Of a DNA stretch of 5,422 nucleotides, positions 1 to 5,422 are shown piece after piece. This DNA comes from Xanthobacteraceae bacterium (GTDB lineage Bacteria > Pseudomonadota > Alphaproteobacteria > Rhizobiales > Xanthobacteraceae), in assembly GCA_030039105.1 (NCBI GenBank), contig JASHQO010000453.1, forward strand, positions 1 through 5,422. The letters run 5' to 3'. The stretch's first letter is position 1. Each line of letters starts with the position of its first letter. Made by a program: the position numbers and the translations under genes. The notes beneath the pieces are model-generated. The model made no database searches, was not told where the DNA came from, and saw only the letters and a list, made by a program, of their open reading frames with translations.

Positions 1-633
1 TCCGTCTTTCGCCAACAGATCGGCGGCTGCGAGACAGTTTGTCGTCATCACCCCGGTCGCCATCAGCACGATCGAACGCCGCGAGCGCGCCCGCCGCATC
101 GGAATCGCCCGGCCTAGCGCGAAGCCGTTCTCCTCGCGGCTGACCACGGGGTCACCGCCCTTGGCCAGCCGGATGTAGATCGGGCTCGGCCAGTCGATGG
201 TAGCGTTCATCAGCCGCACCATCTCCTTGGCGTCGCACACCGCCGTGACTGTCATGTTCGGCAGCGCGCGCATGATGGCGATGTCTTCGATGGCGAGATG
301 AGTCGGGCCGAGCGGCGCATAGACTAGGCCGCCGCCGTTACCGATGAGCCGCACCGGCAATTCGTGCAGGCACAGATCGACCGCCACCTGCTCGTAGCAG
401 CGGCGCGTGATGAACGTGGCGATGGTGTTGACGAAAGGCACGTAGCCTTCCATGGCGAAGCCGGCCGCCATGCCGATGACGTTGGCTTCGGTGATACCCT
501 CCATGTACCAGCGCTCGGGCATCTCCTTCTTCATGTCGGCAAGGAGGCCGGGACTGAGGTCGGAGCCGATGAACAGCACGCGCTTATCGCGCTTGGCGAG
601 GTCGTAGACCATGTTGAGGCAGGTCTGGCGCAT
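1..633 (-). CDS. Transketolase, C-terminal subunit (pyrimidine-binding half), 3' end cut by window
   Basis: The first 211 residues are visible, with no stop before the window edge. Together with the upstream gene product it should form a TPP-dependent transketolase that transfers a two-carbon ketol unit between sugars in the cytoplasm. The pyrimidine-binding domain spans about residues 1-185: it holds EGITEANVIGMAAGFA (45-60), whose Glu49 matches the glutamate that activates the TPP aminopyrimidine, then FITRRCYEQV (74-83), and GPTH (109-112), matching the substrate-contacting histidine loop of transketolases. The transketolase C-terminal domain starts near SIVLMATGV (187-195) and is truncated. 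Split transketolases normally have a second subunit of about 300-330 residues, so roughly a third is missing from view. The ATG lies 3 nt after the stop of the N-terminal subunit gene, with GGAG 6 nt upstream, so translation is probably coupled. A 1-deoxyxylulose-5-phosphate synthase or a dehydrogenase E1 beta subunit is less likely because of the partner gene's form and the GPTH loop. Confidence 0.93.
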   Translation of the reverse strand, partial: MRQTCLNMVYDLAKRDKRVLFIGSDLSPGLLADMKKEMPERWYMEGITEANVIGMAAGFAMEGYVPFVNTIATFITRRCYEQVAVDLCLHELPVRLIGNGGGLVYAPLGPTHLAIEDIAIMRALPNMTVTAVCDAKEMVRLMNATIDWPSPIYIRLAKGGDPVVSREENGFALGRAIPMRRARSRRSIVLMATGVMTTNCLAAADLLAKDG

Positions 634-636
634 GCG

Positions 637-1491
637 TCACTCCAGGGCGGCGTAGAGTTTGGTCACCACGTCGTTGGCGATCTTCGACTTGTGGTGCCAA
701 TTGGCGTCGTTCTCGGCAAACGCAATGCCCTTGCCCTTGACAGTATGACAGATGATGGCGCTCGGCCGGTCGGCGGCTAGCGGCAAACGATCGAAGGCGG
801 CGCGCAGCGCTTCGACGTCGTGGCCGTCAACGTCGACGGCGGCGAAGTTGAAGGCGCGCCACTTGTCGAGCAGCGGCTCGAGATCCTGAATCTCCCGGGT
901 CGGGCCGGCCGACTGAATCTTATTATAGTCGATGACGGCGGTGAGATTTGAGAGCTTGTGCTTGCCGGCGCACAGCGCCGCCTCCCACACCGAGCCTTCG
1001 TTGATCTCGCCGTCACCCATGACGACGATGACGCGACTGTCGCGTTTCTCGATCCGCGCCGCGAGCGCCATGCCGACGCCGTAGGACAGGCCGTGGCCGA
1101 GCGCGCCGGTCGACGCCTCGACGCCCGGGACTTTGGCCGCTTCCGGATGGCCGCCGAGAATGGAGTCGCGCCGGCAGAAGGTGTCGAGGGCCTCCAGCGG
1201 AATGAAACCCTTGTCGGCCAGCATGACGTATTGGGCGATGCAGCCGTGGCCTTTGCTCAGGATCATGCGATCGCGGCCCGGCCATTTCGGTTCGTTGGAG
1301 CGATAACGCAGCGCATCGTCATAGAGCACGCGCATGATCTCGACGAGCGACATCGAGGAGCCGACATGGCCGCGCTCGCCGCCGTGCAAGGTGCGAATGA
1401 CGAGGCGGCGCAGATATTTGGAGCGCTCGTCGAGCGGCGGCGTCGCCAGATTGAGCACCGGCGCGATGTTCGCTCCCGTCTGGGCTGCCAT
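637..1491 (-). CDS. Transketolase, N-terminal subunit (TPP diphosphate-binding half)
   Basis: This 284-residue protein is the PP-domain half of a split transketolase and is of the usual length for that family (about 270-290). Visible motifs in order are GHVGSSMS (41-48), DRMILSKGHG (74-83), TGALGHGLSYGVGMA (128-142), the TPP/metal motif GDG (159-161) followed by Asn190 in VIDYN, and HTVKGKG (249-255). The WHHK stretch near residue 265 is also typical of the end of these subunits. All residues expected for Mg-TPP binding are present, so the enzyme should be active once paired with the downstream subunit. Housekeeping transketolases are usually one chain of about 660 residues; split forms often sit in accessory sugar or natural-product loci, which fits the neighbours here. 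The start has a GGAGG site 8 nt upstream and lies 3 nt after the stop of the kinase gene. The donor and acceptor sugars cannot be predicted. Confidence 0.95.
   Translation of the reverse strand: MAAQTGANIAPVLNLATPPLDERSKYLRRLVIRTLHGGERGHVGSSMSLVEIMRVLYDDALRYRSNEPKWPGRDRMILSKGHGCIAQYVMLADKGFIPLEALDTFCRRDSILGGHPEAAKVPGVEASTGALGHGLSYGVGMALAARIEKRDSRVIVVMGDGEINEGSVWEAALCAGKHKLSNLTAVIDYNKIQSAGPTREIQDLEPLLDKWRAFNFAAVDVDGHDVEALRAAFDRLPLAADRPSAIICHTVKGKGIAFAENDANWHHKSKIANDVVTKLYAALE
640..643 (-). promoter_or_regulatory. Ribosome binding site of the transketolase C-terminal subunit
   Basis: GGAG on the minus strand lies 6 nt before the ATG at 633. It lies inside the last codons of the N-terminal subunit gene, and the stop codon of that gene falls between the site and the start. 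This supports the ATG at 633 and suggests coupled, balanced synthesis of the two subunits. Confidence 0.7.
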
Positions 1492-1494
1492 CGC

Positions 1495-2520
1495 TTAAGC
1501 CTCCACCTTGTCGGCAAGTGCGGCGAGGAACGCGCGCGCCTGCATCAACTGGCGCGACTTCACCTCGCTCCAACTGGCGATTTCGCCCGCCAGCACGCGC
1601 CGCTGCCAGCGCTCGGGGATGAATTCGTTGAGCAGGATCAGCACCCAGCGTAGACCGAACAGCGGCAGATAAGCGGACAGGCGGACCGCGAAGGCTGGAT
1701 CGGCACCGTAGAGCCCCGTCGCCGCCTGCCGGAACCGCTGGCGCTGCCGCGGCGCGAGCACGCGGCCCGGATGCAGCAGGATGTCGGCGGTGAGTTTCAC
1801 AGGATCGTCCCAGCCAAAATACTCGAAATCGACGAAGGCCAGCGATCCGTCCTGCTTCCGCAGACTGTTGTGGAAACCGAAATCGGACGGCACCAGGCTG
1901 CGCCATTCCTGCGGGAGTTCGGCGTCAAAAGCAAGGCCGGCCGCCGCCACGCGATGCTTCGCTTTGGCGCTCTCGAAGGCGAGTCGGTCAACCAACGAAC
2001 CGCTAATGAAATCAACAAGTTGTCCTTCGTTTCGGGCGACGTCCCGCAGCCGCGCCAGACGGCCCTGCATTTGCCGCTCGATCTCGAATCCCGACAGGCA
2101 AGCCTCGGCCGCCCTGGGCTGCTCGACAGCCCAGGGCGTGGTGCGCAGAGCGTGGATAGCGGTCAGGAATGCGACCGCCGCGTCAATGTCGGCGTCGCCG
2201 ATCGCGGTGACGTCGCCGCCGTCGATCCAACTCAAGAGCGCGTAGCCGTGCTCGGCGTCGACGCCGAGCACGCGCGGCACGGTGACGATGCTGTAGCGTT
2301 CCATCAAGTGCAGCGCGCCGACCTCGGTGGCGAGCCGGTCGCGTGGATCGTCGCAGCGCGGCGGATATTGCTTGAGCGCAAAGGCGTGGTCGCCGCTCTC
2401 GACCCGCCAGATCCGGCTGTTGCGCCCGCCGGTCGAAAGACGGCTGACCCGAACGGCCCTGCCGAGGAGCGCTCCCGCCACGTCGGTAGCCTGAGCGAGG
2501 CCCGCATCCGGGGCACTCAT
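1495..2520 (-). CDS. APH/choline-kinase-fold phosphotransferase (small-molecule or sugar kinase)
   Basis: From the ATG at 2520 the product has 341 residues and no signal peptide. It has the protein-kinase-like fold of the aminoglycoside phosphotransferase family: a glycine-containing nucleotide loop STGGRNSRIWRV (29-40), the ATP-binding lysine in FALKQYP (Lys50), a likely partner Glu66, the catalytic loop VPSDFGFHNSL (Asp213 as base, Asn218 for metal) and the metal-binding DFE in FVDFEYFGWDDP (Asp231). The usual HxD histidine is replaced: the loop reads PSD. The frame stays open up to a possible start at 2571, but the ATG at 2520 is preferred because it overlaps the HAD gene stop as ATGA and has GGAG 7 nt upstream; the extra 17 codons would only overlie the HAD gene. 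Antibiotic resistance is unlikely in this context. A kinase acting on a sugar, polyol or glycan precursor is the better inference, with substrate unknown. Confidence 0.85.
   Translation of the reverse strand: MSAPDAGLAQATDVAGALLGRAVRVSRLSTGGRNSRIWRVESGDHAFALKQYPPRCDDPRDRLATEVGALHLMERYSIVTVPRVLGVDAEHGYALLSWIDGGDVTAIGDADIDAAVAFLTAIHALRTTPWAVEQPRAAEACLSGFEIERQMQGRLARLRDVARNEGQLVDFISGSLVDRLAFESAKAKHRVAAAGLAFDAELPQEWRSLVPSDFGFHNSLRKQDGSLAFVDFEYFGWDDPVKLTADILLHPGRVLAPRQRQRFRQAATGLYGADPAFAVRLSAYLPLFGLRWVLILLNEFIPERWQRRVLAGEIASWSEVKSRQLMQARAFLAALADKVEA
1500..1504 (-). promoter_or_regulatory. Ribosome binding site of the transketolase N-terminal subunit
   Basis: GGAGG on the minus strand is followed by an 8-nt spacer and the ATG at 1491. 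It is the strongest Shine-Dalgarno match in the window and sits just inside the 3' end of the phosphotransferase gene, whose TAA stop lies within the spacer. It fixes the start at 1491. Confidence 0.75.
2110..2138. repeat. Perfect 12-bp-stem inverted repeat with 5-nt loop
   Basis: CGCCCTGGGCTG at 2110-2121 is followed by CTCGA and by its exact reverse complement at 2127-2138. The stem is very GC-rich and lies inside the phosphotransferase gene, over codons for about residues 129-137. No T-run follows on either strand, so it is not a typical intrinsic terminator. It may be a chance product of GC-rich codons or an RNA structure in the operon message. Confidence 0.85.
2247..2272. repeat. Perfect 26-bp palindrome inside the phosphotransferase gene
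   Basis: The 13-base arm CGTGCTCGGCGTC at 2247-2259 is followed directly by its exact reverse complement at 2260-2272, with no spacer; the centre is a SalI-like GTCGAC. It covers codons for about residues 84-92 (VLGVDAEHG) of the kinase. As a perfect dyad of this length it could be a protein-binding site or a cruciform/RNA hairpin former, but nothing in the sequence shows a function. Confidence 0.85.
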
Positions 2521-3143
2521 GATGTTACTCCGCCAAAGACCTGTCGCTCGATATCGCGCCAGGTCGGACACCAGACATAGGGACCGGCCGGCGGCGTGTC
2601 CTCGGCGAACAGGATGCGCTCGACGTCAGGCGGGAAGCCTGGGTCGGTCAACACTTCCTCAAGGTCGTCGATGAAATGGGTGAGCGATAGCGCGGCGATG
2701 CGTTTGAGCTTTTCCGCACGCGTGCTCTCGAAATAAACTTCCGCCAAGGCGACGCCGCGACCGCCATCGAACAGGCCCTGCCCCGCCATCCACTCGAGGG
2801 CTGCGGTGCGCAGATTGACGTGATCGGGATCGAAGTGGCCGTATTCGGTCTTGTGGCTCACGACGACGACTGCACAGTCCTCGGCCCGGGCGCGGCGGAG
2901 AAACGGCGCGACGCCGGCGACCATTTTGGCTCCGCCGATGCCTTTTCCGTAGACTTGACCTTGCAGCCGCTGCCAGGCCAGTTCGCCGTCGGGAAGGCGC
3001 CGGATGGTGTCACGCACCGCTTGTTTGCTGCCAGCAAAATCGGCATCGACCAGCCCTTGGGCCTTGGCGGCGGCTCGGAACACTTCGTCGTAGGTGATGA
3101 TGGTGTTGTCGAAGTCGATCCCGATCCGCAGACGTGACGCCAT
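2517..3143 (-). CDS. HAD-superfamily hydrolase (probable small-molecule phosphatase)
   Basis: This 208-residue cytoplasmic protein carries the HAD motifs in order: motif I GIDFDNTI with nucleophile Asp10 and acid/base Asp12, motif II VVVVSHKT with Ser96, a motif III lysine probably Lys145 in RAEKLKRI, and motif IV HFIDDLEEVL with Asp159 and Asp160. About 80 residues separate motifs I and II, enough for a small helical cap (roughly 20-75). Most relatives with DxD hydrolyse phosphate esters, so a phosphatase of a sugar phosphate or similar metabolite is inferred; the substrate is unknown. The start is well fixed: an in-frame TGA lies two codons upstream (3147-3149), and no other ATG precedes the catalytic DFDNT. 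The Shine-Dalgarno is weak (only GAG close to the ATG), unlike the downstream genes. The gene follows the methyltransferase gene by 14 nt and overlaps the kinase gene by 4 nt, and the pairing with a kinase suggests one pathway. Confidence 0.85.
   Translation of the reverse strand: MASRLRIGIDFDNTIITYDEVFRAAAKAQGLVDADFAGSKQAVRDTIRRLPDGELAWQRLQGQVYGKGIGGAKMVAGVAPFLRRARAEDCAVVVVSHKTEYGHFDPDHVNLRTAALEWMAGQGLFDGGRGVALAEVYFESTRAEKLKRIAALSLTHFIDDLEEVLTDPGFPPDVERILFAEDTPPAGPYVWCPTWRDIERQVFGGVTS
2528..2531 (-). promoter_or_regulatory. Ribosome binding site deciding the phosphotransferase start
   Basis: GGAG on the minus strand lies 7 nt before the ATG at 2520, which overlaps the HAD gene stop as ATGA. 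This site is the main reason to reject the longer reading from 2571 in the same frame. Confidence 0.7.
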
Positions 3144-3157
3144 GGCTCAAGTTCGGC

Positions 3158-5422
3158 TCAAGCGAGCGGCGGACGTTCGGCCTTGGACCATTCCAGCGCC
3201 CGGGCGCCGATCCAGCGCGCCGCGTCGGCGACCGTGGCAAAGCCTTCGATTCGTTCAGGCTCGTTATTGGGATGGGTCACGCGCACGTAATACCCGGTGC
3301 CGTCGGGTGCCTCGCAAATGGCGAATTCGCGCTCATCGCCGCTCGACCGTCGCTGGAAGTCGCTTCCTTCCCACTTGGGAATCGAGCACAAGGCGAACAG
3401 ATAATGTGCCATGGGCGAGAAACCGGTATGCACGACCTCGTCGTTCATCGAGAAGATGAACACGTGCATGAAATACTTCTCGAGCAGCGCCTTGAGCTCG
3501 ATACTGGTCTTGCAGTTGATGTGGCCGGCCTTGCTCGGCGGCGAGGCATAAGCTTGCGATTCCAGCGACGGCGTGCCGATCATCAGCATACCGTCCGCGG
3601 TCAGCGAGTTGCACAGATTGCACAAGTAGGCGTGCTCGTTGTGCGGCGCTATATGCTCGATGACGTCGAGCGAGAACAGCGCCTCGTGCTTGCGCGGCAA
3701 CGGACCGGCGACGATATCGTGGACCTCGGCCTTCAGCGGCCATTTATCGTCGCGGCGGGTGCGGACGTCCTGAATAAACAGCGGGTCGAAATCGTAGACC
3801 GTGACGTCCGGCACCTCCTGCAGCACGACGCGGGTGCCGAAGGCATCGCCGCAGCCGACCTCGCCGACATTGCGGCGGCCGGCCAGCATCTTGGCGACGA
3901 ACTTGTAGCGCGCGAGCAGAAACGTCAGCCGCCGCGGATCGTCGTACCAGACCTGGTTGGTCATCAGGCCAAGCGAGGTGAGTCCGATCGTCTCGCGCAA
4001 ATCCAGGCAACGGTTGTATTGTGGCTCGCGCGTTTCATTGGTTACCGGCTGAGCGGCGCTCGCGGACCTGGCCTCGCGCTTCTCGCGCGCCGCTTCGGCG
4101 CACGCCTGGCGCGACACTGGAATCTTCGGTGCATCGACGGTGAGCCGCATGATGAAGCTCGACAGATGGCCACGGCCGGCGACGCGCCGGGTTGTCCGCC
4201 AGGCATCGATATTGCCGATGAATGAGCACAGCAGCAGGAAGGACGCGGCGACCGCAGTCAGCGGGGCCGTGAGCCACACGTTGCGGTTCATCCACCGCCG
4301 CAGCCGTGACATGCCGCTGCGGCCCCAGCGCCGGGGCGCATTCGAGGGCACGAAATGGATTTCGGTCGGCACCGCGCTGGAACGGATGAAGCGCGAGCTC
4401 TGGTACGTGACGCTGTAGCCGAACTCGCCGGATTTATCGACGATGCGCCGGTTCAGCACGAAAAGAACGATGCGGCCGCCGCTCTTGAGCAGCGGCACGA
4501 TCCGGTCGGTCAGTTCGCCGCCGTCTTCCATGTCGGCTTCGCTGAGTTCGAGCAGGCACAGATCAAATTTGTTATGCAGCCGCTCGTAGCGCTCGGGCGG
4601 ATTGTTCAAGAACGGCCGGCAGCGCAGCCGATGAGTACGCTCGCCGTTGTCGGCGAGCGCGACGCTGAACGGGGTCGGCTCGTTCGACAAGAGCAGCATG
4701 CGCTGGTCCGGAGCGCTGAAGAAGGAGTCGATCTCGCGGATCACGGTCTGGAAATCCGGCCATGCCGGGTGCCACGGCAGCACGTGTGGCGGCTTGCCCA
4801 TCAAGGCGAATTTGGAATGCCAGAGCAGCCAATTGGTCAGCTTATTGGGGGTCTCCGGCAGGCCGAGCGCGTAGACCCATTCCTCGTTGTTGAGCCTGCG
4901 GCCGCCGACCTCGTGAAACGCCGCCATGGCGCCGTGCCAATAAGGGTGGCCTCGATAGGGTTGCGGCTTGCGGCTGAGATGCTGTGCCACTTCGGCCACG
5001 AACTTGTCGGCTTCCGCGATGCTGCGATTGACCTCGGGCGGCAGTTCGTCGGCGTGAAAGAACAGGGAGTAATTGGCATTGTTGCGATGGACGCCGGTGG
5101 TCCATTCGCTGAGACTCTTGGCCAGCGGCGTCACCTGGATCGGCCCGGGACGCAGGAATTTCGACTCGTGCGAGCGAGCCTGCATCTCGACGACCAGATA
5201 CTCGTCGGAATCGGTGATGGCGTCGACATTGCCCGACGGGCACATTTCGGGAATGAACGAATAATCGCAGGACGAGCCGATGAGGAAATTCGTGACCTCG
5301 GGCCGTATGCACAACATGTGCATCAGATAGAAGCGGCCGAGGATGGTGTTGCCGTCGACGCGCCAGAACAACCGATTGCTGTCGCTATTGTGGCTGAACG
5401 GCAGGTTGACGATATTGGCAAT
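3158..5422 (-). CDS. Multidomain membrane-associated SAM methyltransferase, 5' end cut by window
   Basis: The frame is open from the window edge to the TGA at 3158-3160, giving 754 visible residues; a TTG at 5371 could be read as a start, but the 17 codons above it look like continuing protein (NLPFSHNSDSNR), so the gene most likely begins outside. Visible order: an unrecognised region (1-235) with a striking aromatic/Cys block GSSCDYSFIPEMCPSGN (49-65), perhaps the end of a glycosyltransferase-like domain; a Rossmann, methyltransferase-like domain (about 238-362) ending in FDLCLLELS and LLKSGGRIVLFVLN but lacking a clear glycine-rich SAM motif; one hydrophobic segment (about 382-405); an Ala/Arg/Glu-rich linker (about 435-457); a class I methyltransferase domain (about 472-682) with motif I VGEVGCGDAFG (519-529), YDFDP, LFSLDVIEHI and IGTPSLESQ; and a small tail module, YYVRVTHP to GFATVADAARWI (about 711-738). 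It probably methylates a surface glycan precursor at the membrane; the acceptor is unknown. Confidence 0.8.
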   Translation of the reverse strand: MANIVNLPFSHNSDSNRLFWRVDGNTILGRFYLMHMLCIRPEVTNFLIGSSCDYSFIPEMCPSGNVDAITDSDEYLVVEMQARSHESKFLRPGPIQVTPLAKSLSEWTTGVHRNNANYSLFFHADELPPEVNRSIAEADKFVAEVAQHLSRKPQPYRGHPYWHGAMAAFHEVGGRRLNNEEWVYALGLPETPNKLTNWLLWHSKFALMGKPPHVLPWHPAWPDFQTVIREIDSFFSAPDQRMLLLSNEPTPFSVALADNGERTHRLRCRPFLNNPPERYERLHNKFDLCLLELSEADMEDGGELTDRIVPLLKSGGRIVLFVLNRRIVDKSGEFGYSVTYQSSRFIRSSAVPTEIHFVPSNAPRRWGRSGMSRLRRWMNRNVWLTAPLTAVAASFLLLCSFIGNIDAWRTTRRVAGRGHLSSFIMRLTVDAPKIPVSRQACAEAAREKREARSASAAQPVTNETREPQYNRCLDLRETIGLTSLGLMTNQVWYDDPRRLTFLLARYKFVAKMLAGRRNVGEVGCGDAFGTRVVLQEVPDVTVYDFDPLFIQDVRTRRDDKWPLKAEVHDIVAGPLPRKHEALFSLDVIEHIAPHNEHAYLCNLCNSLTADGMLMIGTPSLESQAYASPPSKAGHINCKTSIELKALLEKYFMHVFIFSMNDEVVHTGFSPMAHYLFALCSIPKWEGSDFQRRSSGDEREFAICEAPDGTGYYVRVTHPNNEPERIEGFATVADAARWIGARALEWSKAERPPLA
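4638..4659. repeat. Perfect 9-bp-stem hairpin with 4-nt loop
   Basis: CGCTCGCCG at 4638-4646, loop TTGT, then CGGCGAGCG at 4651-4659. It lies within the degenerate methyltransferase-like domain of the large gene. No T-run follows. It is shorter than the repeats in the kinase gene and may well be a by-product of GC-rich coding sequence. Confidence 0.7.

Noticed and set aside
958..1653. Plus-strand open frame of 231 codons opposite the transketolase and kinase genes
   Set aside because: It spans the junction of two well-supported minus-strand genes and its product is low-complexity Arg/Ala/His-rich, typical of an antisense shadow.
1319..1906. Minus-strand frame of 195 codons overlapping the kinase and transketolase genes
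   Set aside because: It is out of frame with both genes and contains Arg/Ala-rich sequence without motifs; both overlapped genes keep intact catalytic motifs and good start sites.
2110..2138. Intrinsic transcription terminator at the 12-bp hairpin
   Set aside because: No T-run follows on either strand and the hairpin is in the middle of a coding sequence with coupled genes downstream.
1495..2520. Aminoglycoside resistance determinant
   Set aside because: Only the general fold matches; the catalytic loop differs from resistance enzymes and the neighbours are sugar-metabolism and glycan-modification genes.
2521..2571. Upstream extension of the phosphotransferase to a start at 2571 (17 extra residues)
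   Set aside because: The ATG at 2520 has GGAG at 7 nt and the typical ATGA overlap; the extension only overlies the HAD coding sequence and adds nothing to the kinase fold.
1771..2580. Plus-strand open frame of 269 codons antisense to the phosphotransferase gene
   Set aside because: It lies opposite a gene with recognisable kinase motifs, has no recognisable motif of its own and no convincing ribosome binding site; it is a compositional shadow.
3134..4225. Long plus-strand open frame of 363 codons antisense to the methyltransferase domain
   Set aside because: It mirrors a minus-strand frame with clear methyltransferase motifs, its translation shows no domain, and it is rich in Arg/Ala/Gly/Val as expected from the complement of GC-rich coding DNA.
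3158..5371. A 737-residue reading of the large gene starting at the TTG at 5371
   Set aside because: The same frame stays open to the window edge and the upstream codons read as plausible continuing protein, so the TTG is more likely an internal leucine codon.
1..5422. CRISPR array, tRNA or rRNA gene, insertion sequence or phage genes
   Set aside because: No regularly spaced repeats, cloverleaf, rRNA motif, transposase or terminal inverted repeats were seen; the window is filled by five protein genes on one strand.

Overview
The window is a piece of a GC-rich bacterial genome (clearly above 60% G+C by eye, with strong G/C third-position preference). The protein families and their style (a split transketolase, an APH-like kinase with a PSDFGFHN loop, a LPS/capsule-type methyltransferase) suggest an alphaproteobacterium of the Bradyrhizobium/Rhodopseudomonas sort; this is inference from composition and protein likeness, not a database match. 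Everything is coded on the minus strand and there is essentially no non-coding DNA.

In transcription order (right to left) the genes are: (1) 3158-5422, a large multidomain protein, open at its 5' end at the window edge, with an unrecognised N-terminal part, a degenerate methyltransferase-like domain, one probable membrane segment, a class I SAM-dependent methyltransferase domain and a small C-terminal module; (2) 2517-3143, a HAD-superfamily hydrolase; (3) 1495-2520, an APH/choline-kinase-fold phosphotransferase; (4) 637-1491, the N-terminal (TPP pyrophosphate-binding) half of a split transketolase; (5) 1-633, the C-terminal half of the transketolase, cut off at the window's left edge.

The junctions are 14 nt, a 4-nt ATGA overlap, 3 nt and 3 nt. 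Three of the four internal starts have a GGAG or GGAGG ribosome binding site lying inside the preceding gene, so the set reads as one tightly coupled operon. No promoter or terminator is visible; both must lie outside the window. Starts were chosen from these sites: for the phosphotransferase the ATG at 2520 is preferred over a longer reading from 2571.

The genes together look like a module of a surface-polysaccharide (O-antigen/capsule) locus. A two-subunit transketolase would move a two-carbon ketol unit, the kinase and the HAD enzyme would add and remove phosphate on a small sugar-like substrate, and the large membrane-linked protein would modify the glycan, at least by methylation. The exact sugar cannot be read from the sequence. 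The most unusual items are the fused architecture of the large protein, the departure of the kinase from the HxD motif, and two long perfect inverted repeats (a 26-bp palindrome and a 12-bp-stem hairpin) inside the kinase gene.
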